Numbered from the stretch's first letter, positions 7,215-16,079 are shown. The stretch: 24,987 bases of DNA from Anaerolineales bacterium (GCA_016932955.1 JAFGBV010000284.1:1-24987); one strand, 5' to 3'. A program made the numbers and translations. The notes: generated by a model from the sequence alone, not told the origin.

Positions 7215-8483
7215 TCAATCCGCTTCAACCAGCTTCCAAAGCGTCTCTTTCAGTTGCTTGACCTCATCCAACGTGTTGTAATGCACCGGCCCGACCCGCA
7301 CCATGCCGCCAGACTCTTCCAGGCCCAGCCGTTCGGTCACGTTGATGGCGTAGTAATTGCCATCCCATACGTAGATGTTTTGCCGGGCCAATTCTTCGGC
7401 CACCTGGCGGGGGTGCCAGCCTTTGAGCGTGAAGGCAAAAGTGGGCACGCGTTCTTCTAAACGGCGCACATCATCCAGGCCGTAGAGCCGCACACCGGGG
7501 ATTTCTTCCAAAACGCCCAGCACAGCGCGGCTGATCTCAAACTCATAAGCGCGGATGGCTGACATGGCCTGCTTGAGGTGCAGCCTCCGGCCGCTGAAGT
7601 GCCGGTCATACTTTTCGTAATAATCTTGCCCAAAGGTCTGCCCGACCCATTGCAAATATTCGATGGCACCCAAGACACCGGCAATGCCTTCGTGGTTTTG
7701 TGTGCCAGTCTCGAAGCGGCCAGGCAGATCGTTGGTAGCCGGGCGCACCTTATAGGCAAACAGCTCGTCCAGCAGATCGTAGCGGCCGTATAGAATGCCG
7801 GCATGCGGCCCAAAAAACTTATAAGCGGACGAAATCAGGAAATCGCAGCCCAAATCCTGCACGTCAATCGGGCCATGCGCGGCGTACTGTACGGCGTCAA
7901 AATAAACCTGTGCGCCAGCCGCGTGCGCCATTTGCACCAGCTTCTTGACCGGGTTGATCGTACCCAGGGCATTGGAAGCATACCCCACCGCTACCATGCG
8001 TGGATGTAGCTCCATCGCTGCGGCAAAGTCGTCCAGGTTCAGAGTCCCGTCTTCAACGTCGAAATCCACCCAACGCACATTCACGCCGCGGTCTTGCGCT
8101 GCCAGCACCCAGGGGGTAGCGTTGGCGTCATGATCCAGGCGGGTGACCACGATCGTATCGCCAGGATTCCAGCTACGCGAGATTGACCGGCTGATGTGCA
8201 GCGTCAGCGTGGTCATGTTATTGCCAAAGACGATCTCGTCCGGGCGGGCGGCATTGTAGAAATCGGCCATCGCGGCGTGGGCTTCATCCAAAACCGCATC
8301 GGATTTTTGGCTGGTGGCAAACGCGCCGCCGTGGTTGGCATTGTGCTGGGTTAAATAGGCGTTGATGCGGTCGAAGGACTGCTGGGCGATCTGTGTACCG
8401 CCGGGGTTGTCAAAGAAGATTACGCCAGGCTTTTGGCGCAGGGCGGGGAACTGTTCACGGATGATCAAAGGGTCGAGGGGCAT
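7215..8483 (-). CDS. class V aminotransferase, cysteine desulfurase-like (VC1184-type)
   Basis: This 422-residue PLP enzyme shows the class V pattern. It starts with a FFDNPGGTQ motif, has FGNNMTTLTLHISRS at the cofactor phosphate site, and DAVQYAAHGPIDVQDLGCDFL before the Schiff-base lysine in SSAYKFFGPHAGILYGR (Lys222 in this numbering). The layout matches the 'cysteine desulfurase-like' subfamily related to SufS/CsdA (TIGR01976 type), for which a physiological substrate is not established. The ATG at 8483 is chosen because an AGGAG (8490-8494) lies six bases before it. A 6-residue longer frame starting at 8501 would overlap that ribosome binding site. A truncated paralogue lies head-to-head across 200 bp. 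Confidence 0.88.
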   Translation of the reverse strand: MPLDPLIIREQFPALRQKPGVIFFDNPGGTQIAQQSFDRINAYLTQHNANHGGAFATSQKSDAVLDEAHAAMADFYNAARPDEIVFGNNMTTLTLHISRSISRSWNPGDTIVVTRLDHDANATPWVLAAQDRGVNVRWVDFDVEDGTLNLDDFAAAMELHPRMVAVGYASNALGTINPVKKLVQMAHAAGAQVYFDAVQYAAHGPIDVQDLGCDFLISSAYKFFGPHAGILYGRYDLLDELFAYKVRPATNDLPGRFETGTQNHEGIAGVLGAIEYLQWVGQTFGQDYYEKYDRHFSGRRLHLKQAMSAIRAYEFEISRAVLGVLEEIPGVRLYGLDDVRRLEERVPTFAFTLKGWHPRQVAEELARQNIYVWDGNYYAINVTERLGLEESGGMVRVGPVHYNTLDEVKQLKETLWKLVEAD

Positions 8484-8539
8484 TGGGTTCTCCTGGAACA
8501 TTTGGGTCGATCAGTAAAAACACGGATTACGTAAACCCA

Positions 8540-8547
8540 ATTATAAT
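8540..8547. promoter_or_regulatory. possible two-way -10 element
   Basis: The octamer ATTATAAT reads TATAAT on both strands (plus 8542-8547, minus 8545-8540). On the minus strand it would start a ~50-base leader for the aminotransferase. On the plus strand it would point into the truncated paralogue. No consensus -35 is seen on either side. Confidence 0.35.
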
Positions 8548-8685
8548 TCCTTAACCACTATGACACATCGGCAGATGTCCCCCCATCAGAGTGAACGGAC
8601 AGCTCGCTCTCGCCGGGCCTTGTCACCGACCGCAAAACCAAGCGTACGGTCAACTTTAGGCCGTTTTTTGCATTGTGCGCTGCAT

Positions 8686-9294
8686 TACAAGTTCTTTGGG
8701 CCGCACATGGGGGTGCTGTATGGGCGCTATGAATTGCTGGAGGCGCTGACGGCTTACAAAGTCCGCCCAGCGCCGCAGGAGGCGTCGGGGAAATTTGAGA
8801 CCGGCACGGGAAATTTCGAGGGGATGGCAGGGGTGCTGGGGGGGCTGGAATACCTGGAGTGGGTGGGTGCCACTTACGGGGTGACGTATGCGGAGAAATA
8901 CGCTGAACATTACAGCGGGCGGCGGCTACGCCTGAAGCAGGCCATGGCGGCGATCCGCGCATACGAATTTGAGCTGAGCCGGACGCTGCTGGATGTGCTG
9001 GAAGAGACGCCGGGGGTGAAGATCTATGGAATCACCGACCACCGCCGCCTGGAGGAACGCGTGCCGACGGTATCCTTCACGCTGCAGGGATTTTCGCCGC
9101 GCCGAGTGGCAGAAGCGCTGGATCAGGCCAATATCTACGTATGGGATGGCAATTATTGTGCGCTGGCAGTCACCGAGCGGCTGGGGCTGGAAGAGAGCGG
9201 CGGGATGGTGCGGGTAGGCCCGGCGCATTACAACACGGTGGAGGAGATCCACCAGCTAGGGGAAGCGCTGGCATCGTTGATGGCGAGTAGATAG
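8686..9294 (+). pseudogene. C-terminal half of a second class V aminotransferase
   Basis: From the tyrosine just before the PLP lysine (YKFFGPHMGVLYGR) to the stop, these 202 residues align without gaps to the C-terminal half of the aminotransferase at 7215-8483. They share FETGT, SGRRL-LKQAM-AIRAYEFE, RRLEERVPT, NIYVWDGNY and ERLGLEESGGMVRVGP. The N-terminal half, with the cofactor phosphate-binding segment, is missing, so the product cannot be a normal enzyme. The frame extends upstream to an ATG at 8560, but those 42 residues show no similarity to the paralogue and have no ribosome binding site. The surviving half has no internal stops, so the truncation is recent or the fragment is still selected. 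Confidence 0.8.
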
Positions 9295-9302
9295 GAGGGA
9301 AA

Positions 9303-9857
9303 ATGGCACTTTTGCAAAACATCCCAATGCAAGAGGCAGATGGGATTGGTTTTCTGGCAGTATGTATGCTCTTTATTTGCCTGTTCATGCTGATGCTGAT
9401 GCTCAGCCTGGCGCTGAAGATCGTTCCCGAATACCAGCGCGTAGCGGTCTTCCGGTTGGGGAGATTCCTGGGTATCCGAGGGCCGGGGACGATCATCGCA
9501 ATCCCATTCGTTGATCGTTTAGCCGCAATTGACCTGCGCGAGCAGGAACGCACTTACCAGGGGCTGCCGGTGCTGACACGCGATAACCAGCGGATTGTGA
9601 TTGACCTGCTGGCCCGCTATCGGGTGGTGAAACTGGAGCAATATGTGCTCAATGTGACCAACCTGGAAACCTCCATGCAAGAGCTGGTGCGCTCTACCTT
9701 GAGTGATGTAGCAGGGGGCATGGATTACGCTGATATCGTGACACAGCGTCCTCAACTGGTGCAGGATGTGCTTGGGCGGGCAGGCGAAACAGCCGGGCGC
9801 TGGGGGGCGGAAATCCTGGGGTTAGAGCTGCGCGATATCAGGCGAGAGCAAGCCTAA
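9303..9857 (+). CDS. short SPFH/band 7 (stomatin-like) membrane protein
   Basis: One N-terminal membrane helix (about residues 14-38) is followed by an SPFH domain. It contains EYQRVAVFRLGRFLGIRGPGTIIAIPFVD, LTRDNQRIVIDLLARYRV, and TLSDVAGGMDYADIVTQRP, which aligns with stomatin/slipin proteins. These proteins scaffold membrane microdomains and often regulate proteases or channels. The product is 184 residues and ends (ELRDIRREQA) right where stomatins normally continue into a long oligomerising helix, so it is short for the family. A GGAGG (9296-9300) lies just before the ATG, and the M3 peptidase follows within 46 bp on the same strand. No separate NfeD partner is present. Confidence 0.82.
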   Translation: MALLQNIPMQEADGIGFLAVCMLFICLFMLMLMLSLALKIVPEYQRVAVFRLGRFLGIRGPGTIIAIPFVDRLAAIDLREQERTYQGLPVLTRDNQRIVIDLLARYRVVKLEQYVLNVTNLETSMQELVRSTLSDVAGGMDYADIVTQRPQLVQDVLGRAGETAGRWGAEILGLELRDIRREQA

Positions 9858-9903
9858 CCTTTTGACTAACAATGATGATTTGCACTTTGAATGCGAGGAG
9901 AAA

Positions 9904-11718
9904 ATGATGACATCTGAAAACACAAACTTACCCGCACGCAGTGATGTTCCAGTTGAGCAGACCTGGAACCTGCACAGCATTTTCGCCACTTATGCCGATT
10001 GGGAGGCGGCGTGCAAACAGCTCAGCGATATGCTGCCAGGCCTGGCGGCGTACCAGGGGCGGCTTTCTGAGGGGCCAAAGACACTATTAGCCTATGTTGA
10101 CCTGCTGCAAGAAGCAGGCACGCTGGTGGGAAAGATCGGCACCTTTGCCAGCAATGAGTATGCGGTGGATACCAATAACCAGGCCGCGGCGGCGCGAGCC
10201 GGGCAGGCGCGCAGCCTGATGGCACGCTTTGCGGCGGCGGTGGCGTTTGCCGACCCGGAGCTGATGGCAATCGGCTTTGACCGACTGCGGACGTGGATGA
10301 AAGAGGCGCCAGCGATGGCCTGGCTGGCACATTACATCGACCGGCTGGAACGCCGCCAGGCGCACGTGCGCTCGGGGGAGGTGGAGCAGGTGCTGGCGCT
10401 CGGCGGGGATCCGTTCTCTGGCCCGATGAGCATCTATTCGGCGCTCAACAGCGCCGACCTGACCTTCAAGCCAGCAGTGGCAACAGATGGCACCGTGCTC
10501 GATGTGGGACAATCCAGCATCGGCTCACTGGTAACCCATGCGGACCGCGAGGTGCGCCGCACGGCATGGGAAAACTACAGCGACGGGTACCTGGCTTTCA
10601 AGAATACCTATGCAGCTAACTTCCTCGCCAACGTGAAGCAGAATGTGTTCAATATGCGGGTGCGCGGCTATGCTTCTTCGCTGCAGGCATCCGTCGAAGC
10701 CAATAACATTCCGGTGGAGGTTTTTCATAACCTGCTGGCGGTTTTCCAGAAGAACCTGCCTACCTGGCACCGCTACTGGAGGCTGCGGCGCAAGGCACTG
10801 GGTTATGAGAAGCTTCACGTCTATGATATCAAAGCGCCGCTTTCAACAACACAGCCTGTGGTGCCGTTTGAGAAGGCGGTGGATTGGATCTGCGAGGGGA
10901 TGGCCCCACTGGGCGAGGCGTATGTGCGCATCCTGCGCCAGGGCTGCCTGCAAGACCGTTGGGTGGACCGTTCGCGCAACAAGGGCAAGCGGGATGGGGC
11001 TTTCTCCAGCGGATCGCATGGCACGATGCCTTTCATTATGATGTCATACGCAGATGATGTATTCAGCCTGAGCACGCTGGCGCACGAATTAGGTCACTCG
11101 CTACATTCTTACCACTCGCGGCAGAGCCAGCCTTTTATCTATGGGCGCTACTCGCTGTTTGTGGCGGAGGTGGCATCCAACTTCAACCAGGCGATGGTAC
11201 GCGACTATCTACTGCGCACGCAGAATGAGCGCGATTTCCAGATCGCACTGATCGAAGAGGCGATGTCCAATTACCATCGTTACTTCTTCATTATGCCGCT
11301 GCTGGCGCGCTTTGAGCTAGAAGCGCATACGCGCGCCGAGCGCGGGGCGCCGCTGAGCGCAGATGTTCTGATCGGGATCATGGCTGACCTATTCAAAGAA
11401 GGCTATGGGGACGAGGTGGAATTCGACCAGGCGCGGATCGGCATCACCTGGGCGCAGTTTGTGCACATGTACATGAACTTTTACGTGTACCAGTACGCTA
11501 CGGGCATCTCTGGGGCGCACGCGCTCTCGCATGGGGTGCTGGCAGGCGAGGTGGGGGCAGCCGAGCGCTACCTCAGCTTCCTGAAGGCAGGCGGATCGAT
11601 GTACCCGCTGGATGTGCTGAAGATGGCGGGGGTTGACCTGCTCACCCCGGAGCCAGTGGAGAGGGCATTCGATATTTTGAGCGGGTTGGTTGACAGACTG
11701 GAAAAACTGGTAGGCTGA
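9904..11718 (+). CDS. pepF: M3 family oligopeptidase (PepF-like)
   Basis: This 604-residue zinc peptidase has the catalytic motif HELGH at residues 394-398 and the third ligand Glu422 in FVAEVASNF, the standard thimet/PepF spacing. The N-terminal half is helical and rich in charged repeats, as in oligoendopeptidase F. Family members cut short peptides in the cytoplasm. A GAGGAG at 9895-9900 precedes twin ATGs at 9904 and 9907; the second has the better spacing of six bases. A TTG at 9862 would add 14 residues but has no ribosome binding site. The stop is one base before the next gene's ATG, so it is coupled to the Fpg-like gene. Confidence 0.93.
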   Translation: MMTSENTNLPARSDVPVEQTWNLHSIFATYADWEAACKQLSDMLPGLAAYQGRLSEGPKTLLAYVDLLQEAGTLVGKIGTFASNEYAVDTNNQAAAARAGQARSLMARFAAAVAFADPELMAIGFDRLRTWMKEAPAMAWLAHYIDRLERRQAHVRSGEVEQVLALGGDPFSGPMSIYSALNSADLTFKPAVATDGTVLDVGQSSIGSLVTHADREVRRTAWENYSDGYLAFKNTYAANFLANVKQNVFNMRVRGYASSLQASVEANNIPVEVFHNLLAVFQKNLPTWHRYWRLRRKALGYEKLHVYDIKAPLSTTQPVVPFEKAVDWICEGMAPLGEAYVRILRQGCLQDRWVDRSRNKGKRDGAFSSGSHGTMPFIMMSYADDVFSLSTLAHELGHSLHSYHSRQSQPFIYGRYSLFVAEVASNFNQAMVRDYLLRTQNERDFQIALIEEAMSNYHRYFFIMPLLARFELEAHTRAERGAPLSADVLIGIMADLFKEGYGDEVEFDQARIGITWAQFVHMYMNFYVYQYATGISGAHALSHGVLAGEVGAAERYLSFLKAGGSMYPLDVLKMAGVDLLTPEPVERAFDILSGLVDRLEKLVG

Positions 11719-11719
11719 G

Positions 11720-12550
11720 ATGATCGAATTGCCCGAAGCGGTGACGATTGCCAGCCAGATGAACGAAGCACTGGCGGGAAAAACATTCCAGAGCTTCGCC
11801 CGCGGCAGCCTGCAGCATAAGTTCCTGTGGCTCAACCGCAGCGACGAGGCCCTCGATGCAGCGATCACTGGCAAGCAAGTGACGGGGGCGAGCAGCTATG
11901 GCAGGTCGATCTATCTTCACATGGGGAAGGAACACTTACTGTGGTTTGGTGAGACGGGAGGGCGCATTTTATACCACGCGGCGGGTGAGGCGATCCCCGA
12001 GAAGGTGCATCTGAAATGGGGCTTTACGGATGGCTCGCACCTGACCTTTGCATTGCAGATGTGGGGCTTCGTGCGACTGCTGGATGCATTGGAATTTAGC
12101 GAGCGCCCGCATGCCGAGGTGGGCATTTCGGCGCTGAGCGCTGATCTCACCTACGAACGGTTTGACCAGTTGCTGGAGGCGTACCCGGAGAAAACCAAGA
12201 AGGGCGTCAAAGGCTTCCTGGTTACCAGCGTGCATGTCAACGGGATCGGCAACAGTTACTTGCAGGATATTCTATACCGGGCACGTATCCACCCGACGCG
12301 CAAGATCCCTGATATCCGCGAACAGGAACGGCGCCAGCTCCACGAAGCGATGCGGAGAACGCTGCAGCAAGCGGTTGAACTGGGCGGGCGCGAGGATGAG
12401 CGTGGCCTGTACAACCAGCCTGGGCGTTATAAACGCTTGATGGACAGCAGCAGTGTGGGAGCGCCATGCAGCGTATGCGGTAAAACTATCGAAAAGATTG
12501 CATACCTGGGCGGGGCGTGTTACCTATGCCCTGGCTGCCAGTTGAAATAA
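11720..12550 (+). CDS. Fpg/Nei-fold protein lacking canonical catalytic residues
   Basis: The 276-residue protein matches formamidopyrimidine-DNA glycosylase along its length. The N-terminus (IELPEAVTIA), the helix-two-turn-helix region with VNGIGNSYLQDILYRARIHP, and a zinc finger with Cys250, 253, 270 and 273 are all present. The catalytic details differ. The residue after Met, proline in Fpg and Nei, is isoleucine. The lysine of the GRRxKYL strand aligns with Ile in YGRSIYL. The zinc-finger arginine aligns with Gly in AYLGGACY. The two conserved glutamates (3 and 6) remain. I recall a Firmicutes 'endonuclease VIII-like' group with a similar IELPEA start. It may bind damaged DNA without classical lyase chemistry. 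The ATG overlaps the peptidase operon with a 1-bp gap. Confidence 0.85.
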   Translation: MIELPEAVTIASQMNEALAGKTFQSFARGSLQHKFLWLNRSDEALDAAITGKQVTGASSYGRSIYLHMGKEHLLWFGETGGRILYHAAGEAIPEKVHLKWGFTDGSHLTFALQMWGFVRLLDALEFSERPHAEVGISALSADLTYERFDQLLEAYPEKTKKGVKGFLVTSVHVNGIGNSYLQDILYRARIHPTRKIPDIREQERRQLHEAMRRTLQQAVELGGREDERGLYNQPGRYKRLMDSSSVGAPCSVCGKTIEKIAYLGGACYLCPGCQLK

Positions 12551-12595
12551 TTTAAAACGATCCAAAAATCATTCGGATGTGTGGAGGGTCAAAAG

Positions 12596-13606
12596 ATGGA
12601 CATCCCAGACACGATGCGGGCAATGGTGCTTGAGGCGGCGGGGAGGCCGCTGGTGCTAAAGGAGGTGCCTGTGCCACATCCGGGTCCAGGGCAGGCGCTG
12701 ATCCGGGTGGGGGCATGTGGGATTTGCCGCACAGACCTGCACATCATAGACGGAGAGCTGGATCAGCCCAAGCTGCCCTTGATCCTGGGGCATGAAATTG
12801 CGGGGAGGGTTGTGCGGTTGGGGGAAGGCGTGAGGGGGCTTGCACCGGGCGACCGTATCGGGGTGCCCTGGCTGGGTTATACGGACGGCACCTGTCGCTA
12901 CTGCCTGCGCGGGCAGGAGAACCTATGCGATACGCCGGGTTTCACTGGCTATACACTGGATGGGGGATATGCAGAATATACGGTTGCTGATGAACGATAT
13001 TGCCTGCCAATTCCCGATATATACAGCGACACAGAGGCGGCACCGTTGCTGTGCGCGGGATTGATCGGCTATCGCACCTATCGGCTGGCAGGAGAGGGAA
13101 TTGAAAGGCTGGGCATCTACGGCTTTGGGGCAGCAGCGCACATCATCGCGCAGATCGCCGTCCATCAAGGAATACGGCTGTATGCCTTCACACGCCCGGG
13201 AGACCAGGAGGCGCAGGATTTCGCCCGACGGCTGGGGGCGACCTGGGCGGGAGGGTCGGATGAGTGGCCTCCGGAAAAACTTGATGCGGCGCTGATCTTT
13301 GCGCCTGTGGGGGGGCTGGTGGTGGCGGCGCTGGAGGCGACAGTGAAAGGCGGGATTGTGGTCAGCGGGGGTATTCACATGAGCGACATTCCAGCTTTTC
13401 CCTACCGGCTGTTATGGGAAGAACGGCAGATCCGCTCGGTAGCGAACCTGACCCGCCAGGATGGGCTGGATTTTATGAGGATTGCGCCACAAGTGCCGGT
13501 GAAGACTGATGTCGTGCCGTTCCGGCTGGTGGAGGCAAACGAAGCCCTGCGTCGGCTGCGAGCAGGGCAAATCCAGGGAGCGGCGGTGCTGGTGATGGGG
13601 GAGTAA
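12596..13606 (+). CDS. zinc-dependent alcohol dehydrogenase
   Basis: This medium-chain dehydrogenase has 336 residues. Catalytic zinc ligands are in GACGICRTDLH (Cys44 by homology) and GHEIAG (His66-Glu67), and a Rossmann motif GIYGFGAAAHIIAQIA starts near residue 172. The structural-zinc loop reads TDGTCRYCLRGQENLC, so Cys100, Cys103 and Cys111 are present but the first of the usual four cysteines is Asp97. It resembles the adh-like family (YjgB/AdhA type) that oxidises or reduces small alcohols and aldehydes with NAD(P). GGAGGG at 12583-12588 sits seven bases before the ATG at 12596, which is preferred to the GTG at 12581. It ends two bases from the convergent aldo/keto reductase. Confidence 0.9.
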   Translation: MDIPDTMRAMVLEAAGRPLVLKEVPVPHPGPGQALIRVGACGICRTDLHIIDGELDQPKLPLILGHEIAGRVVRLGEGVRGLAPGDRIGVPWLGYTDGTCRYCLRGQENLCDTPGFTGYTLDGGYAEYTVADERYCLPIPDIYSDTEAAPLLCAGLIGYRTYRLAGEGIERLGIYGFGAAAHIIAQIAVHQGIRLYAFTRPGDQEAQDFARRLGATWAGGSDEWPPEKLDAALIFAPVGGLVVAALEATVKGGIVVSGGIHMSDIPAFPYRLLWEERQIRSVANLTRQDGLDFMRIAPQVPVKTDVVPFRLVEANEALRRLRAGQIQGAAVLVMGE

Positions 13607-13608
13607 GA

Positions 13609-14544
13609 TCAGGCCTGGTTCAGGCGCTGCATCTGCTCAACAGTCAGCTCAATTTCGGCGGCTTTGAGGTTTTCCGTAAGCTGCTCTGGCTTGCTGACCC
13701 CGATGACGGGCAGGACAGGCGGCTTGCTATGCATCATCCACGCCAGCACCAGTTGATTGGGAGTGGCACCGATCTCTGCTGCGAGGGTGCGCAGAGCACT
13801 CAGGCGGGCGCGATTATGTGTGCCGCTATATTTGTCCCACATGCGGCGATCCCTTCGCGTATAAGCGCCCCACAGGAGGGTGGAGTATGCCAGAATGGTG
13901 AGGTCGCGAGCGGTGCAGTAATCAAATAACTCTTCATTGCCCACACCCCAGTAGGAAAACTCTGCCCCGGGCTTGGGACGGAGGTAGGTATAATGGTTTT
14001 GCACACAGCAATACTGTGCCCAGCCATGCTTCTGGCTGATCCAGTGTGCTTGTTCCAGGCGCCAAGCGTGGTAATTGCTGGCGCCAATATAACGCACCTT
14101 GCCAGCCTTGACCAGCCGGTCGAAGGCTTCCATTGTCTCTTCCAGCAGGGCGACGCGATCATCCAGGTGGGCATAATACAGGTCGATATGGTCGGTCTGC
14201 AAGCGCTGCAGACTCTTCTCGCATTCTGCTTCGATCTGCCAGGCTGCCAGACCAGGATCAGCATCGGGATAGGCGAAACCGACTTTGGTGGCAACAAAGA
14301 CTTTGTCTCGGTTGCCGCGCTCGAGCATCCACTCGCCGATGAGGCGCTCGCTATCACCACCACTAGCACCCGGCACCCACGAGGAATAACAATTAGCCGA
14401 ATCCAGGAAACGACCGCCAGCGTCAAGGTATTGATCGAGCAAGGCGTATGAGGTGGCTTTATCGGTCTTGCTGCCAAAATATGCCGTTCCCAAGCACATC
14501 ACACTGACTTCGATGCCAGTTTCACCAAGTGGTCTGGTCTTCAT
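13609..14544 (-). CDS. aldo/keto reductase
   Basis: This 311-residue TIM-barrel oxidoreductase has a complete catalytic tetrad: Asp48, Tyr53 (FLDSANCY), Lys87 (ATKVGF) and His126 (LYYAHLDD). The NADPH-binding end carries IGVSKPEQLTENL. Such enzymes reduce aldehydes and ketones in the cytoplasm; the substrate is not known. A near-perfect ribosome binding site (AAAGGAGGTG on the minus strand, 14558-14549) lies four bases before the ATG, one of the strongest in the window. A minus-strand TATAAT at 14597-14592 probably drives it. It converges on the alcohol dehydrogenase with a 2-bp gap and no terminator between them. Confidence 0.92.
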   Translation of the reverse strand: MKTRPLGETGIEVSVMCLGTAYFGSKTDKATSYALLDQYLDAGGRFLDSANCYSSWVPGASGGDSERLIGEWMLERGNRDKVFVATKVGFAYPDADPGLAAWQIEAECEKSLQRLQTDHIDLYYAHLDDRVALLEETMEAFDRLVKAGKVRYIGASNYHAWRLEQAHWISQKHGWAQYCCVQNHYTYLRPKPGAEFSYWGVGNEELFDYCTARDLTILAYSTLLWGAYTRRDRRMWDKYSGTHNRARLSALRTLAAEIGATPNQLVLAWMMHSKPPVLPVIGVSKPEQLTENLKAAEIELTVEQMQRLNQA

Positions 14545-14591
14545 CGCACACCTCCTTTGAAGCCTCGGAGCATAGCTACTGTGGTGTCCAT

Positions 14592-14597
14592 ATTATA
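14592..14597 (-). promoter_or_regulatory. -10 box of the aldo/keto reductase promoter
   Basis: A minus-strand TATAAT lies 48 bases before the ATG at 14544, giving a leader of about 40 bases that contains a strong AAAGGAGGTG ribosome binding site. A clear -35 is missing. Confidence 0.5.
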
Positions 14598-14643
14598 AAT
14601 TAGAAATACGCTGCATGGGCATATTGTGGTGAGAAGGGTAGGG

Positions 14644-16038
14644 TTATGGCAGCGATGCAATCCAATCTGCGGGCAGAGCGATGAGATACATTTCCACCTC
14701 TGCCGTGCCAGAAAGCCCCCAGTTGCTGGTGAAAAGGATGCGGGTGAAATCGCGGTTCACGGTAGCCTGCGGCTCAGCCCAATAATCATGCTCCTGATTC
14801 TCATCGACGATCGAGTGGGTATGCGCCAGGCGCACCACGCGACCAGAGGGCGCCAGCTCCACAGCGAAAACCTGGTTATCCATCCAGGTGAACGACTGGG
14901 GGTAACCGCCGCTGTGGGTGGAAACGAGGGCCCAGCCAGGCAGGTTGAAGGCGCAACCGGAGAAATGCAGACCGATGGGGGTGTGGCTGAAATCGATCGC
15001 AAACAATTGCGTCACGGCGCCACTCTCCAGGTCGAGCAGGGAGATGGTATCCGTATCAATATCCTGGTAGATGAGCACTTCGCGGCCCTGGGAATCGAGG
15101 GCGGTATCGTAATGACCGATGATGCGCAGCAAACTGCGGGAGGTACGCAGATCCTGGGAATAGACCATCAAGCCGCAGGGATGGGCATCGCTGCCCAACT
15201 GACCGTGCTCGCAGGCGCGGTCGAAGGAGGCGAGAAAGTAGGTTCCCAGGGGGCTGATGGTCACGTGATCCACATCATCCAGCGCCTCCGCCACGCCGCG
15301 CAGATCGCGTACAGTTACGGAATCGCTCAAGCGGTCATAGACCAGGAAGGCGGTAGGGATCCAGTCTTCGTTCTCGGCCATAAAGCCCCAGTAACGGGTG
15401 TCTGAAGAGGGGCTGCCTTCGTAGCGGGTCCAAACGGCGAGCGGGTGGTGCCCAGGGAGGTCAGCAGCGAAGTTGCGCACCAGGCTGGACTGACCGGAGA
15501 TAATGTCAAAGGAGAAAAGGCTGGTCTCTTCGGTGTAATAGATGCGGTTGGGGTCGCTGGCATCCCAGCGCGGCTCGCTGGTGAGGGGGAGGGTTGCCAG
15601 AGGCTGGAGTGAACGGGCATCATACAGGTACCAATAGGCCTCGGTGCTGCGCACGAGAAGGAGGCTTTCATCTGCATTGAAAGACTGCACCCGCGAGTAC
15701 TCGTTCTTCAACCCGCTCGAATCATCTTCAGGGGATAGATCACGGCCTCGATCAGTGACGCGCACAAGGCAGCTTCCAAACACGGGGTCGAGGAAGGGTT
15801 GGCGGGGCTGTGGTTCAGGAAGATCAGGCGGCTGGTGGATCTGCAGGTCGGTGATGAAGGCAGTTTGTTCCTGGGCGCAGAGAGGTTCTGGCAGGGGCGG
15901 CGCTGGCGTAGCAATGGAAAGCGGGGCAGAAGGTTGTCCATCGTCGAGCGGATGCTCGGTGGGCTGTGAGGGAAGGTTACAGGCTGGAAGCAACGATACG
16001 AGCAAAACGAGGCAGAAACTAATGATCAGGGCTCTCAT
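14644..16038 (-). CDS. lipoprotein of unknown function with beta-propeller-like repeats
   Basis: The 464-residue protein starts with a lipoprotein signal: a hydrophobic stretch and the lipobox LLPAC with the lipidated cysteine at 20, then a Pro/Ser/Thr-rich linker to about residue 65. The remainder shows repeated four-strand blocks of the TolB/WD40-like kind (NADESLLLVRSTEAYWYLYDA, DPNRIYYTEETSLFSFDI, SPLGTYFLASF and similar), which suggests a surface-anchored beta propeller. No catalytic motif is seen. GGAGG (minus strand) lies just before the ATG at 16038; the upstream GTG at 16050 would overlap it. It follows the nitroreductase by 41 bp on the same strand. Confidence 0.7.
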   Translation of the reverse strand: MRALIISFCLVLLVSLLPACNLPSQPTEHPLDDGQPSAPLSIATPAPPLPEPLCAQEQTAFITDLQIHQPPDLPEPQPRQPFLDPVFGSCLVRVTDRGRDLSPEDDSSGLKNEYSRVQSFNADESLLLVRSTEAYWYLYDARSLQPLATLPLTSEPRWDASDPNRIYYTEETSLFSFDIISGQSSLVRNFAADLPGHHPLAVWTRYEGSPSSDTRYWGFMAENEDWIPTAFLVYDRLSDSVTVRDLRGVAEALDDVDHVTISPLGTYFLASFDRACEHGQLGSDAHPCGLMVYSQDLRTSRSLLRIIGHYDTALDSQGREVLIYQDIDTDTISLLDLESGAVTQLFAIDFSHTPIGLHFSGCAFNLPGWALVSTHSGGYPQSFTWMDNQVFAVELAPSGRVVRLAHTHSIVDENQEHDYWAEPQATVNRDFTRILFTSNWGLSGTAEVEMYLIALPADWIASLP

Positions 16039-16079
16039 ATTTTCCTCCACGTGGCACTGCTGAAAACAAGACAGTCAGG

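Noticed and set aside
8647..8669. ACGG...CCGT followed by a T-run as an intrinsic terminator
   Set aside because: The stem is only four base pairs with a ten-base loop, too weak to call.
14626..15405. 259-codon plus-strand frame over the lipoprotein gene
   Set aside because: The minus strand carries a lipobox, ribosome binding site and propeller-like repeats; the plus frame is a shadow.
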